From assembly GCF_009600885.1 (NCBI RefSeq), contig NZ_VCLA01000117.1, forward strand, positions 27,475-91,474: 64,000 nucleotides of DNA, in the 5' to 3' direction. Numbering within the stretch: the stretch's first letter is position 1; every line of letters starts with the position of its first letter. Under the pieces are notes generated by a model. It was given only the letters and a program-made list of their open reading frames with translations. It was not told the DNA's origin and searched no databases. Positions 36,087 to 45,820 of this stretch are shown piece by piece. The position numbers and the translations under genes are program-made. The stretch comes from Streptomyces jumonjinensis. GTDB lineage: Bacteria > Actinomycetota > Actinomycetes > Streptomycetales > Streptomycetaceae.

Positions 36087-36749
36087 GTGCTCCAAGAACT
36101 GTTCAATCCCTCCGTCCAGCATGCGCTCGACCTCGCCGGAATCTTCGTCTTCGCGATCTCCGGCGCACTCCTCGCCGTACGCAAGAACTTCGATGTCTTC
36201 GGCATCGCCGTGCTCGCCGAGGTGACCGCGCTGGGCGGAGGACTCTTCCGCGATCTGGTCATCGGGGCCGTGCCCCCGGCCGCTTTCACCGATCTCGGCT
36301 ACTTTCTGATGCCCCTGGTGGCGACCGCCCTGGTCTTCTTCCTCCACCCGGAGGTCGAGCGCATCCAGACGGGCGTCAACGTCTTCGACGCGGCGGGCCT
36401 CGGACTGTTCTGCGTCACCGGGACGGTCAAGGCGTACGAGTACGGTCTCGGCCTGACCTCATCGGCCGTGCTGGGCCTCGCGACGGCGGTCGGCGGCGGC
36501 GTACTGCGGGATGTGCTGGCCAATGAGGTGCCGTCGCTGCTGCGCTGGGACCGTGATCTGTACGCCGTCCCCGCGATCGTCGGCGCGACCATCGCGGTCC
36601 TCTGCATCCGCTTCGACACCCTGAACGCGTTCACCAGCGGGCTGGCCGCGATCACCGCGTTCTCGCTGCGGCTGCTGGCGATGCGCTACCACTGGCGGGC
36701 CCCGCGCGCCTGGAATCGCCGCTCGGCGACGGCCGACGACGGTCAGTGA
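36087..36749 (+). CDS. TRIC/UPF0126-family membrane channel protein
   Basis: A 220-aa integral membrane protein with about seven helices and the two-fold repeat of prokaryotic TRIC cation channels. The repeated glycine motif is visible twice: ALGGGLFRDLVIG and AVGGGVLRDVLANE, each followed by PP or P and aromatic residues. The GTG start at 36087 is inferred from homology to the usual N-terminus (HALDLAGIFVFAISGALLA). It follows the transporter operon by 83 bp and could be co-transcribed. Ion specificity cannot be read here. Confidence 0.88.
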   Translation: MLQELFNPSVQHALDLAGIFVFAISGALLAVRKNFDVFGIAVLAEVTALGGGLFRDLVIGAVPPAAFTDLGYFLMPLVATALVFFLHPEVERIQTGVNVFDAAGLGLFCVTGTVKAYEYGLGLTSSAVLGLATAVGGGVLRDVLANEVPSLLRWDRDLYAVPAIVGATIAVLCIRFDTLNAFTSGLAAITAFSLRLLAMRYHWRAPRAWNRRSATADDGQ

Positions 36750-36860
36750 GCCACAGGCGACGGTCCCAGCGGTCTGCGGTACGGCTGGGGCGGATGAGTC
36801 CGCTGAGTCCGCCGAGGCAGAAAGCTACCGCTCAGTATGCTGTTCTTGTACGGTACCGCT

Positions 36861-37706
36861 ATGGCACAGGCAGTTCAGGCAACCATCGGGGACAGCGAGT
36901 TCGACCGCGACACCGCCGTCACCCGGCGTGCACCGGGCGTCTACGACGCGGAGCTCTCGGCGGGCTGGACGATCATCCAGGCCGTCAACGGCGGATATCT
37001 GCTCGCCCTGCTCGGCCGGGCGCTGGCCGACGCGCTCCCGCACTCCGACCCCTTCACGGTCTCGGCGCACTATCTGAGCGCTTCCGTGCCGGGTCCCGCG
37101 GTGATCCGCACCGATGTCGTCCGCACCGGCCGCACCCTCTCCACCGGACAGGCGTCGCTGCTCCAGTACGACGAGAACGGCGCCGAGGTCGAGCGGATCC
37201 GCGTCCTCGCCGCCTACGGCGATCTGGACGGTCTGACCGACGACGTGCACACCTCCGCGGTCCCGCCGCGGATGCCCCCGTACGAGCGGTGCCTCGGCGC
37301 CTCGGACGGCCCGCCGCCGCCCGTGCCCGGCAGCTCGGCGATCCTGGACCGGCTGAACCTCAGGCTCGACCCGGCCACCGTCGGCTGGGCGGTGGGCGCG
37401 CCCTCCGGCAAGGGGGAGATGCGCGGCTGGTTCGGCCTCGCGGACGGGCGGGACGCCGATCCGCTCTCCCTGCTGCTGACGGTGGACGCGCTGCCGCCGA
37501 CCTCGTTCGAGCTGGGGCTGAAGGGGTGGACGCCCACGGTGGAACTGACCGCCCATGTCCGCTGCCGTCCCGCGCCGGGGCCGCTGCGGGTCGCGATCAC
37601 CACCCGCAATCTCGCCGGCGGCTTCCTGGAGGAGGACGCGGAGGTCTGGGACAGCCGGGACCGGCTGGTGGCGCAGTCGCGCCAGCTGGCGAAGGCCCCG
37701 CGCTGA
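36861..37706 (+). CDS. Thioesterase-family (hotdog) protein
   Basis: A 281-aa protein of the TesB-like double-hotdog group. GWTIIQAVNGGYLLALLGRAL marks the first hotdog helix (shown in part), SAHYLSASVPGP its strand, and LGLKGWTPTVELTAHVRC the second domain. It probably cleaves an acyl-CoA; the natural substrate is unknown. The ATG at 36861 is preferred to one 24 bp upstream. Confidence 0.8.
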   Translation: MAQAVQATIGDSEFDRDTAVTRRAPGVYDAELSAGWTIIQAVNGGYLLALLGRALADALPHSDPFTVSAHYLSASVPGPAVIRTDVVRTGRTLSTGQASLLQYDENGAEVERIRVLAAYGDLDGLTDDVHTSAVPPRMPPYERCLGASDGPPPPVPGSSAILDRLNLRLDPATVGWAVGAPSGKGEMRGWFGLADGRDADPLSLLLTVDALPPTSFELGLKGWTPTVELTAHVRCRPAPGPLRVAITTRNLAGGFLEEDAEVWDSRDRLVAQSRQLAKAPR

Positions 37707-37855
37707 CCTGCGGCCCCCGCCGTACGGGGCGCGCCTTCGCGGTCGACCGGGCAGAGCCTTATGTTCGAGATGTGCCCCCGCCCGTCGCGGGGCCCGCGAA
37801 GCCGGGCGGGGATCATCTCGACGCGTCCGCGTGACGCGATGGAGGACGACTCCCC

Positions 37856-38710
37856 ATGGACCCGCACCACGACACCCTCACCACCGCCGACGACGGCCGC
37901 ACCGTGCTGCGGATGGAACGCCATCTGGCGCACCCGCCGCAGGAGGTCTGGGACGCGCTCACCCGGCCCGAGCGGCTGGCGGGGTGGTTCCCCGCGGAGA
38001 TGAGGGCGGACCCGCGGCCCGGCGGGACCGTGGAGTTCCACGCCCCCGGGGCGGGCGGGCCGATGGGCGCCGGCACGGTCACCGACGCCGACGAGCCGCG
38101 TCTGTTCGCCTACACCTGGGACGGCGACCTGCTGCGCTGGGAGATCGCCCCCGAGCGGCAGGGCTCCCGGCTGACTCTGGTGCACACCTTCGGCGACCGG
38201 TTCGGCGCGGCGAGCTTCGCCTCCGGGTGGCACGGGTGCCTCACCGTGCTGGGCCAGCTGCTCGACGGCGAGCGGCCCACGACCATGCGCGATGCCGACG
38301 GCGAAGTCCATGAGGAGTACGTCGCCCGGTTCGGTCTGGACCGGGGCACGGTGGACGCCATCGGGGACGGCTGGCGCATCCGCTTCGAACGCCAGCTGGT
38401 ACGCCCCGCCGAAACGGTGTGGGCCGAGCTGGCGGCGGGCTCCACCCCGCTGCTCGGCGGGCCCGCGCCGAGGGGCTTCACCACTCCCGCCACCCCGCCG
38501 GGGCGGATCACCGCCCTGCGCCCGCCCCGGCTGCTCGCCTACGCGTGCGCCCCGCCCGGAGAGGTCCGCTGGGAGCTCACCGAGGGCACCGGTCACGGCC
38601 CCCGGCTGATCCTGACCCAGACCGGCCCCGGCACCGTGTCGCCGCAGTCCGCGCTGGAGGCGTGGGGGACCCGTATCGCCGAACTGGCGGCGCGACTGCG
38701 CCGGAGATGA
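37856..38710 (+). CDS. SRPBCC (AHSA1/CalC-like) protein with two copies of the fold
   Basis: A 284-aa cytoplasmic protein. The first START-like domain (about residues 15-150) begins [19 protein letters not shown] and contains [11 protein letters not shown]. The second (about 160-284) begins [19 protein letters not shown] and ends with the same [14 protein letters not shown] strand. These folds bind hydrophobic ligands. The ATG has GGAGGACGACTCCCC upstream. Ligand unknown. Confidence 0.82.
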   Translation: MDPHHDTLTTADDGRTVLRMERHLAHPPQEVWDALTRPERLAGWFPAEMRADPRPGGTVEFHAPGAGGPMGAGTVTDADEPRLFAYTWDGDLLRWEIAPERQGSRLTLVHTFGDRFGAASFASGWHGCLTVLGQLLDGERPTTMRDADGEVHEEYVARFGLDRGTVDAIGDGWRIRFERQLVRPAETVWAELAAGSTPLLGGPAPRGFTTPATPPGRITALRPPRLLAYACAPPGEVRWELTEGTGHGPRLILTQTGPGTVSPQSALEAWGTRIAELAARLRRR

Positions 38711-38735
38711 CCCGGGGGGCCGGGACCGGTCCATC

Positions 38736-38764
38736 GGGCAGGGGCAGGGGCAGGGGCAGGGGCA
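38736..38764. repeat. Hexanucleotide tandem repeat (GGGGCA)
   Basis: Four perfect GGGGCA units follow a GGGCA in the gap before the cysteine desulfurase gene. It is slippage-prone and may vary in length between strains. Confidence 0.9.
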
Positions 38765-38894
38765 GGGAAGGGCCCGCGCCCAGGCAGGAGCGGTCCGTCA
38801 GCCCCGTACTCGTGCGCTCGGGCCCGCTCCGGTAGGCCCGTACCCCCCTCTACCCCGCCCGCGCCGCGACCAGCCTCGTAGAATCGTGGCCACC

Positions 38895-40058
38895 ATGGCA
38901 TACCTCGACCACGCTGCGACCACTCCGATGCTGCCGGAGGCCGTCGAGGCGATGACCGCGCAGCTCACCGTCACCGGCAACGCCTCGGCGCTGCACGCCG
39001 CAGGGCGGCGGGCCCGGCGGACCGTCGAGGAGGCCCGCGAAGCGCTCGCCGAGGCGCTCGGGGCCCGGCCCAGCGAGGTGGTCTTCACCTCCGGCGGCAC
39101 CGAGGCCGACAATCTCGCCGTCAAGGGCCTGTACTGGCAGCGCCGCGACGCCGACCCGGCCAGGACCCGGGTGATCGCCAGCCCCGTCGAACACCATGCC
39201 GTGCTCGACACGGTCGAGTGGCTCCGCGAGCACGAGGGCGCGACCGTCGAGTACCTCCCGGTGGACTCCTACGGCAGGGTGCACCCCGAGGCGCTCCGGG
39301 AGGCGATCGAGCGCGACCCCGGCGATGTCGCGCTCGCCACCGTGATGTGGGCCAACAACGAGATCGGCACGATCATGCCGATCGACCGGCTCTCCTCGGT
39401 GGCGAGGGAGTTCGGCGTACCGCTGCATTCCGACGCCGTCCAGGCATTCGGTCAGACCGAGGTGAGCTTCGCCGACTCCGGGCTCGCCGCCATGACCGTC
39501 TCCAGCCATAAGATCGGCGGCCCGTACGGCATCGGGGCGCTGCTGCTCGGCCGGGAGTACGAGCCCGTCCCGGTGCTGCACGGAGGCGGCCAGGAACGGC
39601 ATGTCCGCTCCGGCACCCTCGACGCCCCTGCGATCGCCTCCTTCGCGGTGGCGGGCAGGCTCGCCGCCGAGCGCCATGAGTCGTTCGCCCGCGAGGTCGG
39701 CGCGCTCCGCGACGAACTGGTCCGGGCCGTCCGCACGGCGGTCCCGGACGCGATCCTCGGCGGCGACCCCGATGACCGGCTCCCGGCCAACGCGCACTTC
39801 ACCTTCCCCGGCTGCGAAGGCGACTCCCTCCTCCTTCTCCTGGACGCCCAGGGCATCGAGTGCTCCACGGGGTCGGCCTGCACGGCGGGAGTCGCACAGC
39901 CCAGTCATGTGCTCCTCGCGACGGGCACCGACCCGGACCTGGCGCGCGGGACTCTCCGATTCAGCCTCGGCCATACCTCCACCCGGGCGGATGTGGCGGC
40001 CGTCGCCGAGGCCATCGGCCCGGTGGTGGAACGGGCCCGTACGGCGGGACTGATGTAG
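38895..40058 (+). CDS. Cysteine desulfurase (IscS/NifS family)
   Basis: A 387-aa PLP enzyme taking sulfur from cysteine. The start [12 protein letters not shown] is the family N-terminus; a GTG 9 bp upstream is possible. The PLP lysine is Lys206 in SSHKIGGP and the persulfide Cys323 is in [11 protein letters not shown]. The pyridoxal His is in SPVEHHAVL. The nearby mnmA gene in the same direction suggests it provides sulfur for tRNA 2-thiouridine, as IscS does in E. coli, although a convergent amidase gene lies between them. Confidence 0.94.
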   Translation: MAYLDHAATTPMLPEAVEAMTAQLTVTGNASALHAAGRRARRTVEEAREALAEALGARPSEVVFTSGGTEADNLAVKGLYWQRRDADPARTRVIASPVEHHAVLDTVEWLREHEGATVEYLPVDSYGRVHPEALREAIERDPGDVALATVMWANNEIGTIMPIDRLSSVAREFGVPLHSDAVQAFGQTEVSFADSGLAAMTVSSHKIGGPYGIGALLLGREYEPVPVLHGGGQERHVRSGTLDAPAIASFAVAGRLAAERHESFAREVGALRDELVRAVRTAVPDAILGGDPDDRLPANAHFTFPGCEGDSLLLLLDAQGIECSTGSACTAGVAQPSHVLLATGTDPDLARGTLRFSLGHTSTRADVAAVAEAIGPVVERARTAGLM

Positions 40059-40179
40059 GGCCGGCACGCCCGTACGGCCACGGCCCCGGGACGGCGGTCG
40101 GCGACCTTGCGCCACCGCCGCGCCCGGCCGACCTCATGCAGCCGGTCGCGAAGGCCCTGCGCCCGCCGCCCCGTACCGC

Positions 40180-40926
40180 CTACCCCGTGGCCTTCCCCGC
40201 GGCCTTCCGCGCCGAGGGCATCGCCGCGCGCACCAGCTTCAGATAGCGGTCCCAGTCCCAGTGCGGCCCCGGGTCCGTGTGATCCGTCCCCGGGACCTCC
40301 ACATGCCCGATGACGTGCTCGCGGTCCACCGGCAGGCCGTACCGCGCGCAGATGCCCGCCGTGAGCCCGGCCGACCCTTCGTACATCGCCGCGGTGAAGT
40401 CCTGCGGACGGTCCACGAACCCCTCGTGCTCGATCCCGATGCTGCGTTCGTTGAACGAACGGTTCCCCGCGTGGAAGGCCACGTCCAGCTCACGGATCAT
40501 CTGCGCCACATGCCCGTCCTTGCGCACCACATAGTGCGTCGCCGCGCCGTGCCCCGGGTTCTTGAACACCCTCAGCGCCGTCGGATAGCTGCCCTGCACC
40601 ACATGGATGATCACCCGGTCTATGCGGTAGTCGTCGGGACGGTCCGCCAGCCGCCAGTTCGCCCGCGAGGCGGCCGTCCACTCCGCCCCCGGGTGGTCCA
40701 GCTCACCCTCCTTGCGCGGCTTGGCCATCCCCGGCACCCGCCACCACAGCCGCGCCAGCTCGTCCCGCGCCAGCACGGCGCCGCCCAGCACGGCCGCCGT
40801 GCCCCCGATCAGCATGCCCCGCCTGCCGATCCGCGGCGCACCACGGCCCCGGCGCCCCCGGTGCGCCCCGCCCTCGCCGCCTGTGGCGGCTCCGGTCCCG
40901 CCGCCGTGCTCCGTATCGCTTCCCAT
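40180..40926 (-). CDS. Tat-exported N-acetylmuramoyl-L-alanine amidase
   Basis: A 248-aa peptidoglycan amidase (Amidase_2/PGRP-like). The N-terminal region has a twin-arginine-type signal, [22 protein letters not shown], here broken in two for quoting: RIGRRGM and the hydrophobic stretch after it. The zinc fold shows [13 protein letters not shown] (first His), [12 protein letters not shown], and [20 protein letters not shown] (last His and catalytic region). It lies convergent to the desulfurase and divergent from mnmA. It probably trims the cell wall outside the membrane. Confidence 0.9.
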   Translation of the reverse strand: MGSDTEHGGGTGAATGGEGGAHRGRRGRGAPRIGRRGMLIGGTAAVLGGAVLARDELARLWWRVPGMAKPRKEGELDHPGAEWTAASRANWRLADRPDDYRIDRVIIHVVQGSYPTALRVFKNPGHGAATHYVVRKDGHVAQMIRELDVAFHAGNRSFNERSIGIEHEGFVDRPQDFTAAMYEGSAGLTAGICARYGLPVDREHVIGHVEVPGTDHTDPGPHWDWDRYLKLVRAAMPSARKAAGKATG

Positions 40927-40986
40927 GCGCTCTTCAACGCACACCCGCGAGCTCCTGGTTCCCCGGGCCCGTACTCTGGTAGGGCT

Positions 40987-42108
40987 ATGACTCAGACTTC
41001 CCAGCGCCCCCTCCGCGTGCTCGCCGCCATGTCGGGCGGCGTGGACTCCGCCGTCGCCGCCGCCCGCGCCGCCGAGGCCGGACACGATGTGACCGGCGTC
41101 CATCTGGCGCTCTCCGCCAATCCGCAGTCCTTCCGGACGGGCGCGCGCGGCTGCTGCACCATCGAGGACTCGCGCGACGCCCGCCGCGCCGCCGATGTGA
41201 TCGGCATCCCCTTCTACGTATGGGACCTCGCCGAACGTTTCCGCGAGGACGTGGTCGAGGACTTCATCGCGGAGTACGAGGCGGGCCGCACCCCCAACCC
41301 CTGTCTGCGCTGCAACGAGAAGATCAAGTTCGCGGCGCTGCTCGACAAGGCGCTCGCGCTCGGCTTCGACGCGGTCTGCACCGGCCACTACGCGACCGTG
41401 GTGACCCTGGAGGACGGCAGCCGGGAGCTCCACCGGGCCAGCGACATGGCCAAGGACCAGTCGTATGTCCTCGGGGTGCTGGACGAGCGCCAGCTCGCCC
41501 ACGCGATGTTCCCGCTCGGCGACACCCTCACCACCAAGGACGAGATCCGGGCAGAGGCGGAGCGGCGCGGTCTCGCGGTCGCGAAGAAGCCGGACAGCCA
41601 TGACATCTGCTTCATCGCCGACGGCGACACCCAGGGCTTTCTCGCCTCCCGCCTCGGCGCGTCCGAGGGCGACATCGTCGACGAGGCGGGCGCGAAGGTG
41701 GGCACCCATGAGGGGGCCTTCGGCTTCACCATCGGCCAGCGCAAGGGCCTGCGGATCGGCCATCCGGCCCCTGACGGCAAGCCGCGCTATGTGCTGGACA
41801 TCTCACCGGTGAACAACACGGTGACGGTCGGCCCGGCCGAGGCGCTGGACGTCACCTCGCTGACCGCGATCAGGCCCCGCTGGTGCGGCGCGGCCCCCGC
41901 GGGGCCCGGCGTCTACACGGCCCAGCTGCGCGCCCACGGCGGCGAGACCGCGGTGACGGCCCGCCCGGAGGGCGACGGCCTGCGGGTGGACTTCGAGGAG
42001 CCGGTGCGCGGCGTCGCGCCCGGTCAGGCGATCGTGCTCTACGACGGCACCCGTGTGGTGGGCTCGGCGACGATCTCCGCCACCCGGCGCGCGGCGGCGA
42101 TGGCTTAG
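40987..42108 (+). CDS. mnmA: tRNA-specific 2-thiouridylase MnmA
   Basis: A 373-aa enzyme adding sulfur to U34 of tRNAs for Lys, Glu and Gln. The PP-loop is [13 protein letters not shown] near residue 14. Cys106 (NPCLRCNEK) and Cys208 (HDICFIAD) are the nucleophile and persulfide cysteines. The C-terminal beta-barrel ends ATISATRR. Normal length. Sulfur probably comes from the upstream cysteine desulfurase. Confidence 0.96.
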   Translation: MTQTSQRPLRVLAAMSGGVDSAVAAARAAEAGHDVTGVHLALSANPQSFRTGARGCCTIEDSRDARRAADVIGIPFYVWDLAERFREDVVEDFIAEYEAGRTPNPCLRCNEKIKFAALLDKALALGFDAVCTGHYATVVTLEDGSRELHRASDMAKDQSYVLGVLDERQLAHAMFPLGDTLTTKDEIRAEAERRGLAVAKKPDSHDICFIADGDTQGFLASRLGASEGDIVDEAGAKVGTHEGAFGFTIGQRKGLRIGHPAPDGKPRYVLDISPVNNTVTVGPAEALDVTSLTAIRPRWCGAAPAGPGVYTAQLRAHGGETAVTARPEGDGLRVDFEEPVRGVAPGQAIVLYDGTRVVGSATISATRRAAAMA

Positions 42109-42161
42109 GCCAGGCTCAGGCCGTGTCCTCGGGACCGGACGGGGCCTGGGTGGACCCGGAC

Positions 42162-42195
42162 GGGGCCCGGGTGCTCCGGTAGCGCACCCGGCCCC
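42162..42195. terminator. Bidirectional terminator between mnmA and the XRE gene
   Basis: GGGGCCCGGGTGC pairs with GCACCCGGCCCC with a single bulged C around a 9-nt loop. It lies between two converging genes and can end transcripts from both. Confidence 0.65.
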
Positions 42196-42236
42196 GCTCA
42201 GGCGTTTCGGCACGGGACGCCTCTGAGGGATCGCGG

Positions 42237-43088
42237 TCAGAGGCTTCCGGCGATGTCGAGGATGAGGTCCCTCGATCTCTCCGGAGTCAGCGCGACCCGC
42301 TCCACCGCGTCCAGGCGGTGACGGAAGTTGGCGAGTTGCGTGGGCGAGTCGAAGAAGACCGCGCCGATCGGAGAATCCACCTCCGCCGTGTCCAGATAGG
42401 GATTGGCCGCCGAGGCGTACATCATCGTGTCCCCGGCCATGGGAAAGCCCTCGACCGTGAGCGGAATGACGAGCAGCCGCACATTCGGCCGTACGCTCTC
42501 CTCCAGCAGCCGGTTCAACTGGGCTTTGGCGACCGGTCTGCCGCCCACCCGCATTCTGAGGGCCGCCTCATGGATCATTCCCACGTACGGTATGGCCGGG
42601 GTGCGGGTGAGCACCCCGTGCCGGGCCAGCCGGTGGGCGATCCGCAATTCGATCTCCAGCCTCGGCAGCGCCGGAACGAAGAGGCGGAAGAGCGCGCGGG
42701 CGTGGTCCTCCGTCTGGAACAGGCCGGGAATGTGCGCCGTCTGGAGTGTGGTCAGGGCGGCGGCGTGATGCTCCAGCTCCGCCACATCCAGGAAATCCGG
42801 CGGGATCTTTCCCCGGTACTCGTCCCACCAGCCTTTTGTACGCCCTCCGGTCATGGACGCCAGAGCGTCGATGAGCCGGGCGTCACCGCATTCGTAGATG
42901 CTCGCGAGCCGCCGCAGCCGTTCCTCGCTGATGCCGAAACGGCCCGCTTCGATATTGGAGATCATCGTGCGGTCCGCCCCGAGGCGTTCCGCCGCCACGG
43001 GTGCGGAGAGTCCCGCGTTCTCCCGCAGCCGGCGCAATTCGGCGCCGAAACGGCGTTGGCGGATGGTGGGACGGGGCCTGGGTGCCAT
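42237..43088 (-). CDS. XRE-family regulator with DUF5753 domain
   Basis: A 283-aa regulator of a kind present in dozens of copies in Streptomyces. The helix-turn-helix is LRENAGLSAPVAAERLGADR (residues about 19-38) followed by TMISNIEAGRFGIS. The remainder is DUF5753 (YRGKIPPDFLDVAELEH, IPGLFQTEDHARAL). The ribosome binding site AAGGAGTTGACC is excellent. These genes usually pair with a small DUF397 gene, which I do not find next to it. The target is unknown. Confidence 0.9.
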   Translation of the reverse strand: MAPRPRPTIRQRRFGAELRRLRENAGLSAPVAAERLGADRTMISNIEAGRFGISEERLRRLASIYECGDARLIDALASMTGGRTKGWWDEYRGKIPPDFLDVAELEHHAAALTTLQTAHIPGLFQTEDHARALFRLFVPALPRLEIELRIAHRLARHGVLTRTPAIPYVGMIHEAALRMRVGGRPVAKAQLNRLLEESVRPNVRLLVIPLTVEGFPMAGDTMMYASAANPYLDTAEVDSPIGAVFFDSPTQLANFRHRLDAVERVALTPERSRDLILDIAGSL

Positions 43089-43452
43089 GGTCAACTCCTT
43101 GCTTGCGCGCACAGTTTGCCGATCTCAGCGCACCTCCCGGCCGCCGGAACTCAAACGACCACTCGTTCTGGTGAGGCGGGTGGCACGAGTTCGTGCACAC
43201 GGCGTGCGCCGGATCCCCTCCGGTCTCCGCCCGCGCCCGCCGGACGGTGCCTCCGGCTCCCTCGCTGGACGCCCCCCGGAGCCCGGCTCGCGCGCTGGTG
43301 CCGCCGACCCGTGGGCCCGGCTCGCCCGCCGGACGCCACCCTCCCCCGGAGCCCGGCTCGCGCGCTGGTCCCGTCGACCCGTCGACCCGTCGACCCGTGG
43401 GCCCCTGGATTCTCGCCGCCGCCGCGTCTCATCCGGTCGTCCGGTCATCCGG
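43089..43452. other. Repeat-rich non-coding gap
   Basis: The first 60 bp are the XRE promoter. The rest holds a 27-bp direct repeat ending GGAGCCCGGCTCGCGCGCTG (43273 and 43343), three CGACCCGT units at about 43375 and three GTC-ATCCG-like units at 43437. I see no gene here. Confidence 0.65.
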
Positions 43453-44250
43453 TCATCCGGTGAAGAAGTCCTCCAGCGTCGGCGCGAGCACATGCGGCGC
43501 CACCTCGTGCGTCTGGCCCGTGAGGGTGCGGTGCCGGCCCCGGGGCAGCGCGCCGGCCACCAGCCGGGCCGCCTCCCGCGTCCACGGCGGGCTCGCGCCC
43601 CCGTCGACCACCAGCACCCGGACGCCGATCCGGTGCAGCAGACCGGTGGGCACCGTGCCGTCGCCCATCACCTCGTGGTCATAGGGCAGGGTGTGCGCCA
43701 CCGACTCCAGCCCGGCCCAGAGGGGGGAGCGGCGCAGGTCCGCCACCGTCCGCTCGGGCGTCCCGGCCTCGTCGAGGAAGACCGCGAGCGCCTCCGCGCG
43801 CCGGCCCGCGGCCAGGAGCAGCCGCATCAGCGCGAGGCGCTCCGCGGGCCGCCGGCCGGGCCGCGCCGTCGGATGGAAGGGCGGCTCGTACACGGAGAGC
43901 TGAGTGATCGGAACTCCCGCCGCCGCCGCTCTCAGCGCCAGCCCCCCGCCCGATGACATCCCGTGCACACAGGCGCCGTCGCCGACCTCCGCGATCACCG
44001 CCGCCAGATCCTCGATCTCCCGCTCGACCGCGTACGGGAAGGCGTCGCCGCTCGCCCCCCGGCCGCGCCGGTCGTAGGCGACGACACGGAAACGCGACGC
44101 GAGCAGCGCGGCGAGCGGCGCGTCCGAGGCCGCCGTGCACAGCGCGCCGCCCACCAGCACCACCGGCGGTCCCTCGCCCCACTGCTCATACGCGATGAGC
44201 GTGCCGTCCCGCGACTGCGCCTTACTGAGCGTCCGGCTCATATGGTCCAT
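43453..44250 (-). CDS. Alpha/beta-hydrolase
   Basis: A 265-aa esterase/peroxidase-like hydrolase. The nucleophile elbow is HGMSSGGGLAL (Ser), the acid is Asp in VLVVDGGAS and the base His in LTGQTHEVAP. The oxyanion strand is PPVVLVGGALC. Two ATGs are possible (44250 and 44241). It is divergent from the LOG-like gene over 118 bp. The substrate is unknown. Confidence 0.86.
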   Translation of the reverse strand: MDHMSRTLSKAQSRDGTLIAYEQWGEGPPVVLVGGALCTAASDAPLAALLASRFRVVAYDRRGRGASGDAFPYAVEREIEDLAAVIAEVGDGACVHGMSSGGGLALRAAAAGVPITQLSVYEPPFHPTARPGRRPAERLALMRLLLAAGRRAEALAVFLDEAGTPERTVADLRRSPLWAGLESVAHTLPYDHEVMGDGTVPTGLLHRIGVRVLVVDGGASPPWTREAARLVAGALPRGRHRTLTGQTHEVAPHVLAPTLEDFFTG

Positions 44251-44368
44251 GAGAGAGCTGACCGGCCGCCGTCGCGGAACTCATCGCCCGGCACGGGATT
44301 TTTTCCCCGAACTTCGGTTGAAATGGGGACTGTTCACCGTTGTCGGCGCCGGCCCGTACGGTGACTCC

Positions 44369-44908
44369 ATGAACATCTGCGTCTTCCTCTCCGCCGCCGA
44401 TCTCGACGACCGCTACACCCGGCCCGCCCGCGCCTTCGCCGAACTGCTCGGCAAGGGCGGTCACACGCTCGTCTGGGGCGGGTCCGAGAGCGGGCTGATG
44501 AAGGTCGTCGCCGACGGGGTGAGCGCCTCCGGCGGGCGGCTGGTCGGCGTCTCGGTGGACTTCCTCGCCCATGTGGCGCGGGCCGACGCGGACGAGATGG
44601 TCATAGCGGGCGATCTGGGGGAGAGGAAGGCGCTGCTGCTCGCCAGGTCCGACGCGATCGTCGTCATGGTCGGAGGCACGGGCACGCTGGACGAGGCCAC
44701 CGAGATCCTTGAGCTGAAGAAGCACGGCAAGCACACCAAGCCCGTCGTCGTGCTGAACACCGAGGGTTTCTACGACGGCCTGAAGGAACAGTTCCGGCGG
44801 ATGGAGGCCGAGGGCTTTCTGCCGCTGCCCCTCAGCGACCTCGTGTTCTTCGCGGAGGACGGCGCCGCGGCGCTCGCGTATCTGGAGGAGTCGGCCGGAA
44901 CCCGATGA
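44369..44908 (+). CDS. LOG-like (TIGR00730-type) Rossmann protein
   Basis: A 179-aa protein similar to LONELY GUY cytokinin-nucleotide phosphoribohydrolases. It starts MNICVFLSAA and has LVWGGSESGLMKVVADG, then VVMVGGTGTLDEATEIL where the family has PGGxGTxxE. The Pro is replaced by Val but the GGTGT and Glu are kept. Function is likely nucleotide hydrolysis; the true substrate in Streptomyces is unclear. Confidence 0.8.
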   Translation: MNICVFLSAADLDDRYTRPARAFAELLGKGGHTLVWGGSESGLMKVVADGVSASGGRLVGVSVDFLAHVARADADEMVIAGDLGERKALLLARSDAIVVMVGGTGTLDEATEILELKKHGKHTKPVVVLNTEGFYDGLKEQFRRMEAEGFLPLPLSDLVFFAEDGAAALAYLEESAGTR

Positions 44909-44948
44909 TCCGGACGGGGGCGCGGCCCGGGATGCGACCATGGTCGTC

Positions 44949-45638
44949 ATGCCAACACATCTGATCACCGGAGCGGGCTCCGGCATCGGCGCGGCCGTCG
45001 CCCGCCGACTGCACGGCCGCGGAGACGACCTCGTACTCCTGGCGCGGGACGCCGGACGCGCCAAGCAGCTGGCCGGTCTGTACCCCGGAGCCCGCACCCT
45101 GGTCGCCGACCTCGCCGACCCCGACCGCATCTCCTGGGCGTTCTCGCACCAGCCGATGCCGGACCGGCTGGACTCCCTGCTCCACATCGCGGGCGTCGTC
45201 GACCTCGGCCCGGTCGGCGAGCTGCGCCCCAAGACCTGGCACCAGCAGCTCAACGCCAATCTGATCTCGCCCGCCGAGCTGACCCGGCTGATGCTGCCGC
45301 AGCTGCGCGCCGCCCGGGGAAACGTGGTCTTCGTGAACTCGGGCGCCGGCCTCGACGCCCACGCCGAGTGGAGCGCGTACGCCGCCTCCAAGCACGGGCT
45401 CAAGGCCCTTGCCGACGCCCTGCGCCACGAGGAGCACGGCAACGGCGTACGGGTCACCTCGGTCTACCCCGGGCGCACGGCGAGCCCCATGCAGGCCAAG
45501 GTGCACTCCCAGGAGGGCCGGGAGTACGACGAGACCCGCTGGATCGACCCCGAGTCGGTGGCGACCGCGATCATCACCGCGATCGATCTGCCGCGCGACG
45601 CCCTGATCAAGGATCTGACGGTGCGCCCCGGCCACTGA
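44949..45638 (+). CDS. Short-chain dehydrogenase/reductase
   Basis: A 229-aa Rossmann oxidoreductase. The cofactor loop is TGAGSGIG (residues 7-14), the catalytic Ser lies in FVNSGAG and the Tyr-Lys pair in YAASKHG. An Arg in LLARDAGR after the second strand suggests NADP. An ATG 9 bp earlier is possible. The substrate is unknown. Confidence 0.88.
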   Translation: MPTHLITGAGSGIGAAVARRLHGRGDDLVLLARDAGRAKQLAGLYPGARTLVADLADPDRISWAFSHQPMPDRLDSLLHIAGVVDLGPVGELRPKTWHQQLNANLISPAELTRLMLPQLRAARGNVVFVNSGAGLDAHAEWSAYAASKHGLKALADALRHEEHGNGVRVTSVYPGRTASPMQAKVHSQEGREYDETRWIDPESVATAIITAIDLPRDALIKDLTVRPGH

Positions 45639-45706
45639 CCTCCGCCCCCTTGGCCGCCGACCTCCGCCCCCGGCCGCTGACCTCCGCGGCGAGCGCCGAC
45701 CTCCGC
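45637..45706. repeat. Four spaced GACCTCCGC repeats
   Basis: GACCTCCGC occurs at 45637, 45659, 45679 and 45698, about one every 20 bp, starting at the SDR stop codon. It may be a slipped tandem duplication or a set of binding sites; nothing else decides. Confidence 0.7.
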
Positions 45707-45820
45707 GTCGACCGCCGGGCAGGGCCGCCCTCGGCCCCGCTCCGGACCGGGCTCCGGACCGGTCATCGCCCGCCCGGGGCGTGCGCCGGTCACCGCCCGG
45801 CCGGCACGTAGTCTTCCCGG

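Noticed and set aside
42237..43088. XRE/DUF5753 regulator as part of the lanthipeptide island
   Set aside because: It lies 21 kb outside the right attachment site, in core gene order, and such genes are numerous in Streptomyces.
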